DNA of 64,000 nucleotides from positions 8,465,797 through 8,529,796 of the forward strand of contig NC_067204.1 of NCBI RefSeq assembly GCF_026262505.1, read 5' to 3'. The notes beneath the pieces were generated by a model that was not told the origin of the DNA, searched no databases, and saw only the letters and a program-made list of their open reading frames with translations. Positions 48,698 through 59,374 of this stretch are shown one piece after another. Position 1 is the stretch's first letter; every line of letters starts with the position of its first letter. Both the position numbers and the translations under genes were made by a program. The stretch is from Trichomonas vaginalis G3. Its lineage: Eukaryota > Parabasalia > Trichomonadida > Trichomonadidae.

Positions 48698-50023
48698 ATG
48701 AACGAGATTTTACAGATAAATTTACCTGAAGAAGGTGAACACCAACTTCGACCATTCCAATCAATGGTCGAAGATGTTGATCTATTTTGCGGATCAAGGG
48801 ATGGAAGGCTTTTTCAACTCGATCCTTTGAATTATAAAATCAAAAAAACCATCAGTTTACATAATTCATGGATTTCATCAGTTCAAGCAACACCAGATTT
48901 CATCGTAACATCTTCTTACGATGGGAGTATTGCATTAATTCCCAAAGAAGAAATTATAAATTCAGATGAACCTAAATTCACACAAAAGTTCGTACATAAT
49001 GATTACATATTATCAATGACAGTTAAGGATTCTACCATATTTACCTCTTCATCCGAACCAAAAATTTCAAAATTCAAAATAACAGAATCAGGACTCAAGC
49101 ATTATGCAAGTATACATACGGAAACATCAGCACACTGCATCAAATATCTCGATAATCTACTTTTAATAGGTGAAGCCAATGGAAAAATTTCATATTATGA
49201 TTTAAGAAGCGAAGTTAAGAATATTCACAATTGTTTTAGCCACGAATCATGCATCAAAGTGATTTCATGCAACGAAAATACAGTTTGTGCAGGATATCTC
49301 GATGGAAAAATTTTTGAATTTGATAAAAGAACTTGGAAAGCAGTTCATGAGTATTCAGACAACGGATTTCCTATTAACATATCATGCACAAGTGATTCAT
49401 TAGTTGCAATTTACTCAGATGGCGTTGTTCATGATTATTACAATGTAACAAATCCTCTTTATAATTTCAACGTTTCGCTGATATCTGGAATACATTCTAC
49501 AAAGAATAATTCGCTATTTCATGTCTGTGATACCTCAGGAAACCTCAGAAAATTTGATAAAAATAATGAAATTTGTAAACTCGAGCCATCTGTTGCTGCT
49601 GATGAAATACAGAGATTAGGACATAATACGGATATTCTTGTTAGAAATAGCAACGATGAAGTCTATTTAATTGATGGAAAAACTCTGAAAATTTCAGAAA
49701 AATTCGGAAAAGTTGATTTCAGAGAAAAAGTGAAAGAACTCACAAAGAAACCATATTTATATTTCCCAATATCATTTAATGTATCAACAGGAATCCCTAG
49801 AATGATCATCTCTAACTTCCTTCCAAAGCTAAATGATCCTTCTTTCAAAGAATCTCGAGAAGCTCTAAAAAATATTGTTTTGTCATTAAGAGAGAACAAA
49901 ATTCCAATTCTAGTAACAAATTCAAATGGAATACCTTTATATAAGTCAACTTCCGATAAAAGACTCCCATTTTGGATGAGATATTGCATAGAAAACCATT
50001 TATCACAAGATATTAATGATTAA
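48698..50023 (+). CDS. WD40-type beta-propeller protein
   Basis: 441 residues. At least six propeller-type repeats can be seen: DVDLFCGSRDGRLFQLDP, ATPDFIVTSSYDGSIALIP, DNLLLIGEANGKISYYDLRS, NENTVCAGYLDGKIFEFDKR, SDSLVAIYSDGVVHDYYN and SLFHVCDTSGNLRKFDKN, up to about residue 300. The last 120 residues (LTKKPYLYFPISFNVSTGIP, then NIVLSLRENKIPILVTNSNG) are non-propeller. WD proteins are scaffolds; no specific orthologue is recognised. The C-terminal part may identify it on a search. The start is the first ATG. Confidence 0.8.
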   Translation: MNEILQINLPEEGEHQLRPFQSMVEDVDLFCGSRDGRLFQLDPLNYKIKKTISLHNSWISSVQATPDFIVTSSYDGSIALIPKEEIINSDEPKFTQKFVHNDYILSMTVKDSTIFTSSSEPKISKFKITESGLKHYASIHTETSAHCIKYLDNLLLIGEANGKISYYDLRSEVKNIHNCFSHESCIKVISCNENTVCAGYLDGKIFEFDKRTWKAVHEYSDNGFPINISCTSDSLVAIYSDGVVHDYYNVTNPLYNFNVSLISGIHSTKNNSLFHVCDTSGNLRKFDKNNEICKLEPSVAADEIQRLGHNTDILVRNSNDEVYLIDGKTLKISEKFGKVDFREKVKELTKKPYLYFPISFNVSTGIPRMIISNFLPKLNDPSFKESREALKNIVLSLRENKIPILVTNSNGIPLYKSTSDKRLPFWMRYCIENHLSQDIND

Positions 50024-51854
50024 TCTCTGTGATTTCACATTTTTTGTTTGTTTGTAAAATATTTATATGTAATATGTATTATTTGCATGATTATTTTTCA
50101 TTGAAAATCTAATTTATTTTATTTATCATAATATTTTTTAACTCAAGACCCTCAGAATAGAACATTATATAATATTATCATCAAAAAATCAATTTTTTAT
50201 CCCACTAAATGTAAACATATGAGGTTACGAAAATCTTATATTGTTTCAATTGCCCATTTACAATATTAACTATTAAAACATAAAGTATGGTAGGGATAAT
50301 TGAATGTGATCCTATAGATTCAATGAAGAAATGAATAATTAAATTGGAAATATTTGCATCAATTCATCAAATGCTGCGTTTCTTCCAATTTCATGTAGGA
50401 AATTCATAAGAACTTTAAATTTAAAAAACCAATTATATTGTAAACCCTTAGTGAAATCACTTGTAAAAAAGGCGTCAAAAATTTTCTCACTGGGTTTTCG
50501 TCTATCAATCCCAGCTCATTATATACGCAACCAATCAAAAATCTGATATGGGAGTCCAAGGCTAACTTTTTGTTGTCTACCTAATAAAAGAGGAAGCAGC
50601 ATTAGTGAGAATAATCGCAAATATTCAATTTAAATTATCTTTTTATTCTTAATTTAAAGTGACAAAAAGAATAAAAAACCTATTCTAAGGCATGTTGTTA
50701 TGTAAATGAGACTAGACATCATATTTTATGTTATGAAAAAAAATATTTAGAATTTTAGAACAAAATAAATAGAAAAAATAGCATAACTTATGGATGTGCG
50801 TATATTAAATGTAATAAATTAAGAGAAATTATTTTTGGCGCCAAAATTATTCGTTAACTCTCAAATTTTTCTGAGTCAATAAGCCGCCAAAAAGTGTCAT
50901 TTTGTTTCGTTAGAGAAAGATGAATTGTCCATGTCATCCAATCGGGAACAAGGGGGATGGGGATTAGATGATAAAGAAGCAATTCATGCTCTCTATCTGA
51001 AGCAATCAGACTTACCAGCAACAATGTGAATCAGTCTTTCACTGAATGAGTAGGTGTTGGAAGAACTGTTCTCTAAAGCGATACAGTTGCGCTACATGTT
51101 CGTCAACTTGTCTAGAAATAAATATATCATTTGTTTATACGTTTTTTCGTAATAAATCTATTTTATTTGTTGTATTTGAGTATGAAGATAACAAAAACTA
51201 CGGCATAAGACGCAGTACACTGGGCTTCGTTGCCATTTTATTTACCATGTTAAGAATAAACTTAACAGACATGCTTTGTTTTCGACGAAGCCATCTAAAA
51301 TAACGTACATCTAAATAAAACTAAAAAAACTGTAAAATTTCTTTATTTGATAGTATACTTCAAATTATGCACTATACCTTCTAGAATTCTATAACACTCT
51401 TTGCATATAATTTTTTTTTAAAAAGTTATATCTCGACAAAAATATGATTTATCATAGAGTATGTAAATAAAACTCATTCGCAGTATTAAAAAATCGTAAA
51501 TCTTTCAAAAAAATTTTGAATTACAAATTTTAAAACTTAAAACAACATTTTTTGAAGCGAAAAAACGAAATCTAATTTTTTTTGGAAAATTTAGAATAAA
51601 TAGAGCTCTTTAACTCGTCGAATACAAATTGTTTTCAAGTTTTTTTCGACCGGAAATTGAACTTTTAGAGTTTATACAATAAGATTCACATGAAAAATAC
51701 GGGTTTAACAAAGAAATCACAATATAAAGGTTTTTTAGTAGAACGAGATTGATAAAAACTATGGTATGATAAAAGACGATAATTTTTGCGGGATAATTGA
51801 AGAAAATGAATGATTCGAATTACAGACATACTCTAGTCCGAAACTTACTATGGT
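50024..51854. other. Intergenic sequence, 1.8 kb
   Basis: No convincing gene. A short clean frame at 50,932-51,030 (MSSNREQGGWGLDDKEAIHA onward, 32 codons) and an 85-codon frame at 51,046-51,303 have no family features. The minus strand at about 50,340-50,620 reads like a much-decayed coding relic but cannot be assigned. Confidence 0.5.
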
Positions 51855-52615
51855 TCGTGACTATTTTTGAGACAGAATAGCTGTAGACTAAGGCTTACTC
51901 TAGATCCAGACTTATTATCAATTAAATTTGCTTTTGGAATAAGACTTAATTTTAGTTACAAACTTATCTTAATATCAGACTTATATTTGAAATCAGACTT
52001 ACATTTCAAGTCAGACTTACTTTCGTCCGAGACTTACATTTCAAGTCAGACTTACTTTCGTCCCGAGACTTACATTTCAAGTCAGACTTACTTTCGTCCG
52101 AGACTTACATTTCAAGTCAGACTCTAACTTCGTCCGAGACTTACATTTCAAGTCAGACTTACTTTCGTCCGACTTTACCATTTCAAGTCAGACACACTTA
52201 ACTTTTCGTCCGAGACTTACATTTCAAGTCAGACTTACTTCGTCCGAGACTTACATTTCAAGTCAGACTTACTTTCGTCGAGACTTACATTTCAAGTCAG
52301 ACTTACTTTCGTCCGAGACTTACATTTTCAAGTCAGACTTAACTTTCGTCCGAACAGAACTTACATTTCAAGTCAGACTTACTTTCGTCCGAGACTTACA
52401 TTTCAAGTCAGACTTACTTTCAGTCCGAGACTTACATTTCAAGTCAGACTTACTTTCGTCGAGACTACTTCTATTCATAAGTCAGACTTACTTTCGTCCG
52501 ACGAACTTACATTTCAAGTCAGACTTACTTCGTCCGAACTTACATTTCAAGTCAGAACTTACTTTCGTCCGAAACTTACATTTCAAGTCAGATTACTTTC
52601 GTCGAAAATAGACAT
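51855..52615 (+). repeat. 35 bp satellite array
   Basis: About 20 units of GTCAGACTTACTTTCGTCCG followed by AGACTTACATTTCAA. The left end (51,855-52,000) is degenerate. Units differ mostly by single-base gains and losses rather than substitutions, which is odd for natural satellite drift. It abuts the left side of Polinton 2. Confidence 0.95.
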
Positions 52616-52811
52616 GTTCTCCACTCATGACCATAATGCCCAGTGTTCTTGCCTCCAGACCATAAGGACTGTCTCTACATTGAAGCACAACTCTTAAACT
52701 CTACCATCGCAGTATTGTAAAATCTACGCTAGCTTTATTTTTATCACGAATGACCTCATTGCTGACATATGACCTCATTCATGACCTCATTGCTGACAAA
52801 AATAAATGACC
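52616..52811. other. Junction between satellite and Polinton 2
   Basis: Contains short repeats of ATGACCTCATTGCTGACA. No terminal inverted repeat like that of Polinton 1 was recognised, so the left end of Polinton 2 is either different, truncated, or within this stretch. Confidence 0.5.
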
Positions 52812-55800
52812 TCAGAACTTCAACTTACGAATAAAGCTTGTTTTAGTCGTTATTGAAAAGTTGAACTTTTCAGCAAAGCAAGGTTGACATGACTTACATA
52901 AGTCGAATGCAATCTCTTGACCATCATAAAGTGCTTTGTAAAGTTTCATTAAACTGAACTCAGAGTCTTTGTCATATGTTCCAACAGGTATGTGAATGTT
53001 CTTATCTTCATTGTAATAGCATTGTATAGCTTCAGGAAACATTTCATTAGCGGTTAAAGCAATAACATCTTGCTTCACGCCTTTCATTCTGCAGTGAAAT
53101 GCAACTTCATTTAAATCGTTAGTGAGTAAGTCTATGTAGGTCTTCTTTCCACAGAAAATACTTTTATAAGCTAAACTTTGTTTTCCAGGTGTTATTTCTG
53201 CAAAGTCGCTATGAAATTGACCAAGGTTCTTTCCTATAAGTTCGCGACCATATCTCTTCTTAAACTCTGCTGCAAGCTTTGGATGTCTTCATTATATAAG
53301 TGCATACTGTCGGTATCCTGGTAAAAGATTTGAAGACCCATGTCCTCTGCAGTACAGAATACTTCATTCATAATACGTTTTGACATAGACAGAATATTAA
53401 CACCAAGTGGACAGAAGTTAAAGTGTCTGCAAATGCTTTTCGTTAGCTTGAAAATAGTTTTATCTGAACCATCCAAACCTTCGAACTTCACTATATGGTT
53501 GTAATTTCTTATAGCATATCTTATAGCATCTTTGTCATTTACTATGGTTATTTTTGACTCAATAGGAGATAGAATAGTTTTGCCATAAATGCTGTTCAGA
53601 ATGAGTTTTATAATTTCTTGTAAGGGGTTTCCTTCTTTCTTATACTTTAACCTTAACTCAAACAACTTCTTTACTTCATCTCTTATTCTCATATCTCTGT
53701 TTCCATCGTAATAGTATCCTTGCAACACTTCACATTTGACACATTGATATTTTATGAGGTCTTGTAATGTTATATGGTCAACATACATGAGACAGCAAGT
53801 GTTTGAACTTCTTGGAACGTTAAGTTCTGGATTTAGTTCAGGGTCGCAAACTATTAAATGAAAGTGTCTGGGTATACCAATCTCTGTTATCTTAATGAGA
53901 ACAAAGAAGCCAGACATAAACTTTTCACCAATGGGTTCCTTTTGGTCATCATCGAATAAATGTCTCATGAGATACTCTGTGCTTAACATTTCTCCTTCAA
54001 TACTTTTGGAATCCTTCTAAAGTATAAAGTCTTGCTATAGCTGAAGGATATAATGAAACAGTGTCGAAGTCAGCAATGAGTTTCTTTTTGCTCTTTTGTT
54101 TCATGTTATCTGACAACATACATCTTCCACCTTGAATGCATCTCGAAATAAATTCTCTTGGTTTATTTGAGAGGTCATAAAGATTTCCATTCGGGAAGTA
54201 TACTCTGTTCTCAAACAATTTGTTAGCAATAGAACAAATACTAACGTAGTCATAAACGTTTAAATCAAACTCTTTCAATAAGTCATTGCGGAACTTTACA
54301 AAACCTTCTCTTAAAATTCTTACATCTTGTTTGCAGTAAAACGTGCTATATTTTTCTAAGTCGAAGTGGTTTTCATCTATTCTGCAACCTTTGATGGAAT
54401 CTATGTTTTCAAATGTATCTGCATCATGGATAAACTTACATGCTTCAGAAATGACACCAGTTCTGTTGTCATTTGCTAACAAAACACTGCTGTAGTAGTT
54501 ATATGGAAATACTTCTTTCGGTCCTGTTTGTAAGTTAAACATAGCAGGAAATAGTTTAAGCTTCTTATTTATAACACTGTAAGAGTCTTTTATAATAATT
54601 GCCCGTCCTTTATATAAACCAGTTATTTGCATTGTTCGTGAACCTTTAATGATGGGAGTTCCTTTCACTTCTGTCATGTGTCTTAAGATGAAGTTTATGT
54701 CATAACTGAGGTTGTGAAATATATTAAACTCTTGTCAGGAAGTCTTTCCAAAAATTCTGTTGCACAGTTTTGACCCCAAATGCTTTCACTAACTGAACCA
54801 TCTTCACTGTCATAACAGATGTTAAAAGCTTTATGAAAGCCATCCGTACTACACTCAAAGTCAGCAAAGAAAACGTGCTCAGGAATGAATTTACATTTAG
54901 CTTTATTTACTTCTTTTGACTCTGCTTTCTTCTTCAGTTGTACACAATACTTTGGAGCATATGTCAAATCTTTAAATGGTGCAAGGTTCTGTTTATATAA
55001 GTCAGTAGTATATGTGAAAAGTTCTCCATAAGAAATAGGTTCGAAATATTTGCACTCCCACAATGTTTTCATAACATCCCATAACGGTGTTGTTCTATCA
55101 TAACGAACTACATATTTATCTTCTCTCTTTGTATAAATCTTCATCTGTTTCTCAATGTTCATTCCACCACAAGCTTTGAGAATTTCTTTATAGTTTCGAA
55201 TGAAGTATGTTGTCATTGGTAATCTTTCATTTAGCATGTAGTCTTTCAACAAGAAGTAAGTCAATAGTTCTAACAGTTTCGCATTCTTTTGGTATATATC
55301 TCTTATTTCATTATGTCTTGAGTCATTGAAATAACCAATGGTAACATTAAATGATATACCTGTTGCGTCAGAAATTTCTTGTACTTTACTTTGAGGAAAG
55401 TCTCTAACACGAATGACTTCTCTCATGTGGTCAATAGTTTCTTCATTTACTCCAGCCTGAATGCAAGCATAAACGAAACAATTGTCCTCTGTCATAAGTG
55501 TTGCAGTTCTTTTGTTCAGTTCATTGAAGATTTGGTAGCGTTCAAGATTTATAGGTAATGTGCAAAGATACTTCCAGAACTGACCGCTTCTCTTCTTATA
55601 AAACTTCTTTTCACCATTATCTTTCCAAAAGCTTTCTATAAGTGCTGGGTTTCCTGTTTGCTTAAGAGCTTCCAAAATGGCTTTCTGGTCATTTGTCAGT
55701 GTGCTTTCATCTCTATATGGTCTCTTTTTTGGTTTGCCTTTCTTTACATCTGACATCGTTAAGCCTTCATATTCTGTTAAATCATACATCTTTATTTCGG

Positions 55801-56650
55801 TAAGATTCTTTATGTTTGTCAAGAAGAAGTCATAGTGCATTTCAACAATACCTGCGGCATTTGCTTCTATCTCTGATATAAAGTTCTCCTTCAAGAGCTG
55901 ATGTAGTAATGTTCCAATATTATTGAGGTTTAACGTAGAACATTCATACTTTCCACCAAGTTTATAACATACCATCCATCTCTGTTGGGAGTTTATTTTA
56001 ATTTTCTCTAAGAGTCTCATGAAAACCTTACCAAAATGTTTGTGTAAGTAGTCTCTGTTTGGTTCATCTAAAGCTTCGATGTTAAAGTCAATGAGTCTAT
56101 TGCCTGACTTCACATTTCTCTTCCTATTCTCTTCATCTTTCTTTAACCATCTCTCACCTTCTTTTGGTTTGTCGTCAATGGAACGAATGACATCGTTAGC
56201 TTTGCGAACTTGTTCTATAGCACTTTTAAACATCTCTCTTCTCTGTTGTTTCAGTGTGTCATCTCTCTTTCGTGTTTCACCAACGTTCGCATTTGTTATG
56301 TCAAACATCTCTCTTCTTACTTCATGCGAAAGAGCTTTACGAGTATGACCAACGTTTGCATTTGTTATGTCAAACATCTCTCTTCTTACTTCATGAGGTA
56401 CTGAACGTCTATGATATAAGTCAATAGCAATGTCATTTAAAGGAAATGCTCTTGCATGGACTTCGTCCTCGCCGCGTTGCGGCTTTATGAACTCATGAAT
56501 TCTATCATAACTTATTGCACCATTATAGTCATTGAGGATGTCAGCGAGTGCTTTTTTGTTTGTTGCGTAATGCTTTGCAACATCTATATTAGCTTCTGTA
56601 AGAAGTTGTTTTATTTCCGAGTGTTCTAACTTAGACAACTTCCGATACAT
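52812..56650 (-). pseudogene. Family-B DNA polymerase of Polinton 2, broken
   Basis: About 3.8 kb on the minus strand. The N-terminal 651-residue frame starts MYRKLSKLEHSEIKQLLTEA and has a module shared with the 370-residue protein of element 1. It then has two copies of HEVRREMFDITNANVG, an NCFVYACIQAGVNEETIDH segment, and Exo I in HVFFADFECSTDG. Next parts: YCKQDVRIL (Exo III), ADFDTVSLYPSA (motif A), KLILNSIYGKT (motif B), YQDTDSMHL (motif C), and a C-terminal CKSCQPCF pair. This is the order of protein-primed Polinton polymerases. A mini-hairpin pair (56,455-56,486) encodes KPQRGEDEV. Fossil with about three breaks. Confidence 0.9.
56455..56486. repeat. Mini-hairpin pair inside the Polinton 2 polymerase gene
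   Basis: GGACTTCGTCC followed by CCGCGTTGCGG. In frame, within the N-terminal module, which in element 1's related protein lacks it. Confidence 0.7.
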
Positions 56651-56741
56651 CTTTAGTAGGAAATAAAAAAATATTTTTTGAAAAAATTAGATTAGATTTT
56701 TTTTAAGTTATTTTTCAAAATAATTTAATATTTTTATTTTA

Positions 56742-57215
56742 ATGAAACACATGCAAGATTGCAAGTTCTTTTCATACAATGCTCTCGCTACTGCCATCAA
56801 GAATGAGTTCAATAATGCTTCAAACGTTAATGTTATCTTTAACAAGAAGTTTGTGAAAGAATCTAAGTTTGGTCAGTATGTCAGACCATTAGCTATCGTC
56901 ATTGACCGCAAACGTTATACTTCACAAGAGTTAGCAGTAGTTTTGAAACAAAAGGGTTTCTTCGTGAATGTCAAAGATACACACTATACTGTCATAAAGA
57001 ACTCTAACGTTGACTTCTTCAGTATTGCTATGAATCTTTCCGAACAGAAAGAATATAAGAAGGGTGAAACAAATGTGAAATATTATCCTTCATCTCTGAA
57101 GACAATAACGAACAAAGATGTTATACAAAAGTTCTTACCAAAGGTTGAAGAAGCTTCAATTGACATTGACGAAGGAAGTGAAATGGTTGAAGAAATTGAC
57201 CCTGAAGCTATTTAA
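56742..57215 (+). CDS. Unknown Polinton 2 protein
   Basis: 157 residues (MKHMQDCKFFSYNALATAIK). An alpha/beta N-terminal part (NVNVIFNKKFVKESKFGQYV, then PLAIVIDRKRYTSQELAVVL) and an acidic C-terminus (IDEGSEMVEEIDPEAI). It is divergent from the polymerase, with about 90 bases between the two starts that contain T-rich leader sequence. It loosely resembles the 80-residue protein at 15,590-15,832. The frame looks whole. Confidence 0.6.
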   Translation: MKHMQDCKFFSYNALATAIKNEFNNASNVNVIFNKKFVKESKFGQYVRPLAIVIDRKRYTSQELAVVLKQKGFFVNVKDTHYTVIKNSNVDFFSIAMNLSEQKEYKKGETNVKYYPSSLKTITNKDVIQKFLPKVEEASIDIDEGSEMVEEIDPEAI

Positions 57216-57231
57216 CCAAAAATATATTTTT

Positions 57232-57267
57232 GGTGAAGAGGTGAGATATCACCTGTTTTTTCACCTC
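57232..57267. repeat. Palindromic AGGTGAAGAGGTGAG element, copy 1
   Basis: GGTGAAGAGGTGAGATATCA and CACCTGTTTTTTCACCTC, preceded by AAATATATTTTT, 16 bases after a stop codon. Other copies: 59,016-59,063, 59,243-59,290, 60,349-60,395 (inverted) and 60,920-60,955 (inverted). All lie between genes of Polinton 2. Confidence 0.85.
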
Positions 57268-57319
57268 ATTCTCTCTTCGTTAATGTTGTCGTGACTTCTT
57301 CGTTAATGTTGTCGTGACT

Positions 57320-58180
57320 TCATTCTTCCTCTTTGAAGTTATCGAAATATTCTGTTATTTTTTCCTTCAGTAATGTTAAGTCTTCTTTGAATGTAAGTAT
57401 TGTGCAACCTTTGATGTCATAGTGTGTTTGAGGAAGAGTATTTTTGACAATTTCCTTTATTTGCTCATTCGGTGTCATTGAAATCGGTAAGTTTTCACGA
57501 TAGAACCAGTTTCTGTCAGATTTGTAAATCTTAGCAAGGTCATAAAAGCTTTTGTTGTTTCTTCTGACTAAATGCAACATAACCATATCTCTATCTTCTT
57601 CTTTCTCCAACTCTTCAGTATATATCATATACTTATAACTCTTTTCCTTTCCTTTTGGTACTGAACGTGGTATTCTTTTCTGTATGCTTTTGTCTTTGGA
57701 TTCAATGACTTCATCTTTTGCTTGAAGTTTCTTTTCCATCTCTCCACGTTCTTGTCTGTGAATTTCGTCAAGAAGTTTACAAACATACCAAGCATAACGT
57801 GGTGAAGCCCACATTGCTACAACATTTACTAAAAGTCTATGAACATAATATCCTCTCAAACCGTTTGGCAATTTTTCACGATTTTCATAGAGTTTTGGCG
57901 ACTGGGATTTTTTACCTACTCGCTGTTCTTCACTGTTTTCAGAAAAAAGTACGTCTCGCTGTGCTTCACTTAATAGTTCTATGGTGCTTTGGTTCCTAAA
58001 CCAGTCTTTAGGAAGCTTAGTATCTGGAGCAAAACAAGCCGTCAAAATACTTTGCATTTGGTACATGTCGTCTTTGACAGAACGAATGAGTCTCAATTGT
58101 TTGTTATATTGTATGTACTCGTATTCTTCATTTATGACTTCATGAACGATAGCAGTTGTTGTGTTCTCTAATGTTGACAT
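57320..58180 (-). CDS. KilA-N domain protein of Polinton 2
   Basis: 286 residues. The KilA-N core covers about residues 45-145 (LPKDWFRNQSTIELLSEAQ, then LRGYYVHRLLVNVVAMWASP and RYAWYVCKLLDEIHRQE). A coiled-coil linker (about 146-170) follows, then a basic C-terminal domain (KYMIYTEELEKEEDRDMVML, then KIYKSDRNWFYRENLP) of the kind that follows KilA-N in virus proteins. Only distantly related to the KilA-N protein of element 1. The leader before its ATG (58,188-58,225) has the shared T-rich motif ending CTGTATGTAAGGACAG. It is divergently arranged with the gene at 58,288. The frame looks whole. Confidence 0.85.
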   Translation of the reverse strand: MSTLENTTTAIVHEVINEEYEYIQYNKQLRLIRSVKDDMYQMQSILTACFAPDTKLPKDWFRNQSTIELLSEAQRDVLFSENSEEQRVGKKSQSPKLYENREKLPNGLRGYYVHRLLVNVVAMWASPRYAWYVCKLLDEIHRQERGEMEKKLQAKDEVIESKDKSIQKRIPRSVPKGKEKSYKYMIYTEELEKEEDRDMVMLHLVRRNNKSFYDLAKIYKSDRNWFYRENLPISMTPNEQIKEIVKNTLPQTHYDIKGCTILTFKEDLTLLKEKITEYFDNFKEEE

Positions 58181-58287
58181 ATCTGTCCTTACATACAGGA
58201 TAAAAAAATAAATAAAAATAAAATTAGCGTTATTTTTTCTGAGATAAACACTATTTCTTCACAACATTAAATTTTATCCTGTATGAA

Positions 58288-58662
58288 ATGACTTTAAAAA
58301 GATTATTGACTGACTTCGAATACTATCTCATTGACGCACTGACAGACCCTCAAAACTGTGTTGAAAGTTCTTTAAGCTTTAAGATTGAAGGTACGACGCA
58401 TTTTGTCTTCACTTACGTATTGAAAGAATATGACCGTTATCATAACGAAGTGAATCAAACACTAATAAAATTTGTAGATAAAAAATTGGTTAACAATGAA
58501 TATTTTAAACGTGAAGACCCAAACACTGCTGGAGATGATGAAGAATACAGACAAGTTATTGAAAAAAATAACGCAAGATTAGATGCAATAGAAAAGAAGT
58601 TTAATGAATGTCTTACAAACACGTATGAATATCTTATGCAGTGGGAAGCCAGATGGAAATAA
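58288..58662 (+). CDS. Unknown Polinton 2 protein
   Basis: 124 residues (MTLKRLLTDFEYYLIDALTD). The N-terminal part is alpha/beta (SSLSFKIEGTTHFVFTYVLK); the C-terminal half is a charged helix ending LMQWEARWK. It shares a 107-base divergent promoter region with the KilA-N gene; both leaders contain ATCCTGTATG. Not recognised. The tRNA-like cassette begins seven bases after its stop. Confidence 0.55.
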   Translation: MTLKRLLTDFEYYLIDALTDPQNCVESSLSFKIEGTTHFVFTYVLKEYDRYHNEVNQTLIKFVDKKLVNNEYFKREDPNTAGDDEEYRQVIEKNNARLDAIEKKFNECLTNTYEYLMQWEARWK

Positions 58663-58668
58663 ATTTAC

Positions 58669-59002
58669 GTCAAATATGCAATTTATAAAATCTTATGTCG
58701 ACAGGCTACGTAGCACAGTGGTCTAAGGTGGTGTTATGGAGGGGTCAGGTCTGTGGTTCGAACCGCGACAGCGCCGTATTTTCTTATTTTCTTTATTTGT
58801 CTTGTTTGTCGTGAATAAAAAGTGTCATAAAAGTGCTCTATCTTCCACGGGAATAAATAAAAAATTTACTTTATTTCTTCTTTATTTCTTTGTTCCCGTG
58901 GAAGAAGGGTTTTGCTGTTTTTTCTCAGCCGAAATCAATGATTTTTTCATTTTTGGAATCCTTAGCGAATGAGGAATCTTTTCTCTCGTGGAAGCTTTGA
59001 CC
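58669..59002 (+). other. tRNA-like cassette shared by both Polintons (copy 2)
   Basis: 334 bp, inverted relative to the copy at 26,092-26,437 and about 90% or more alike by eye. Same layout: GTCAAA start, tRNA-like part, T-run, long hairpin (CTTCCACGGGAA / TTCCCGTGGAAG), GCTTTGACC end. Its neighbours differ from those of copy 1, so the unit moved or was kept independently of them. Confidence 0.75.
58704..58782 (+). ncRNA. tRNA-like sequence with Pol III promoter blocks (copy 2)
   Basis: Starts GGCTACGTAGCACAGTGG; A-box-like block at 58,711-58,721, B box GGTTCGAACC at 58,755-58,764, TTTT at 58,779-58,782. A few bases differ from copy 1, none in the A or B box. As in copy 1, no full cloverleaf could be built. 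Confidence 0.6.
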
Positions 59003-59084
59003 TAAAATATAATTTAGGTGAAGAGGTGAGATGTCACCTGTTTTCTCACCTTTTTTTCACCCTCGTGACTTTGTCATAACTTCT

Positions 59085-59220
59085 TCGTAAATGCTTTGTC
59101 ATAACTTCTTCGTAAATGCTTTGTCATAACTTCTTCGTAAATGCTTTGTCATAACTTCTTCGTAAATGCTTGTCAAATTTCTTCGTAAATGCTTTGTCAT
59201 AACTTCTTCGTAAATGAGTG
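59085..59220 (+). repeat. 22 bp tandem repeat in the intergenic region
   Basis: About six units of CTTCGTAAATGCTTTGTCAT AA, directly after a copy of the AGGTGAAGAGGTGAG palindrome (59,016-59,063). A related two-unit version (CTTCGTTAATGTTGTCGTGA) follows the palindrome copy at 57,232. So the palindrome and this repeat form a composite. Confidence 0.85.
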
Positions 59221-59374
59221 TAAATGACCAAAAATATATTATAGGTGAAGAGGTGAGATGTCACCTCTTTTTTCACCTAATTTCTCACCCTCATGAATTT
59301 TCATGAATTTCCTTAAGATAGAAAAATAACGTTAGTTTTATTTTTATTTATTTTTTTATTTTGTATGTAAAGAT

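Noticed and set aside
51046-51303. 85-codon plus-strand frame
   Set aside because: Cysteine pattern and composition do not match a known family and no conserved neighbour supports it.
58704-58782. Working tRNA gene
   Set aside because: A and B boxes are present but acceptor and anticodon stems do not form, so only a tRNA-like call is made; the same holds for 26,323-26,402 and 40,611-40,686.
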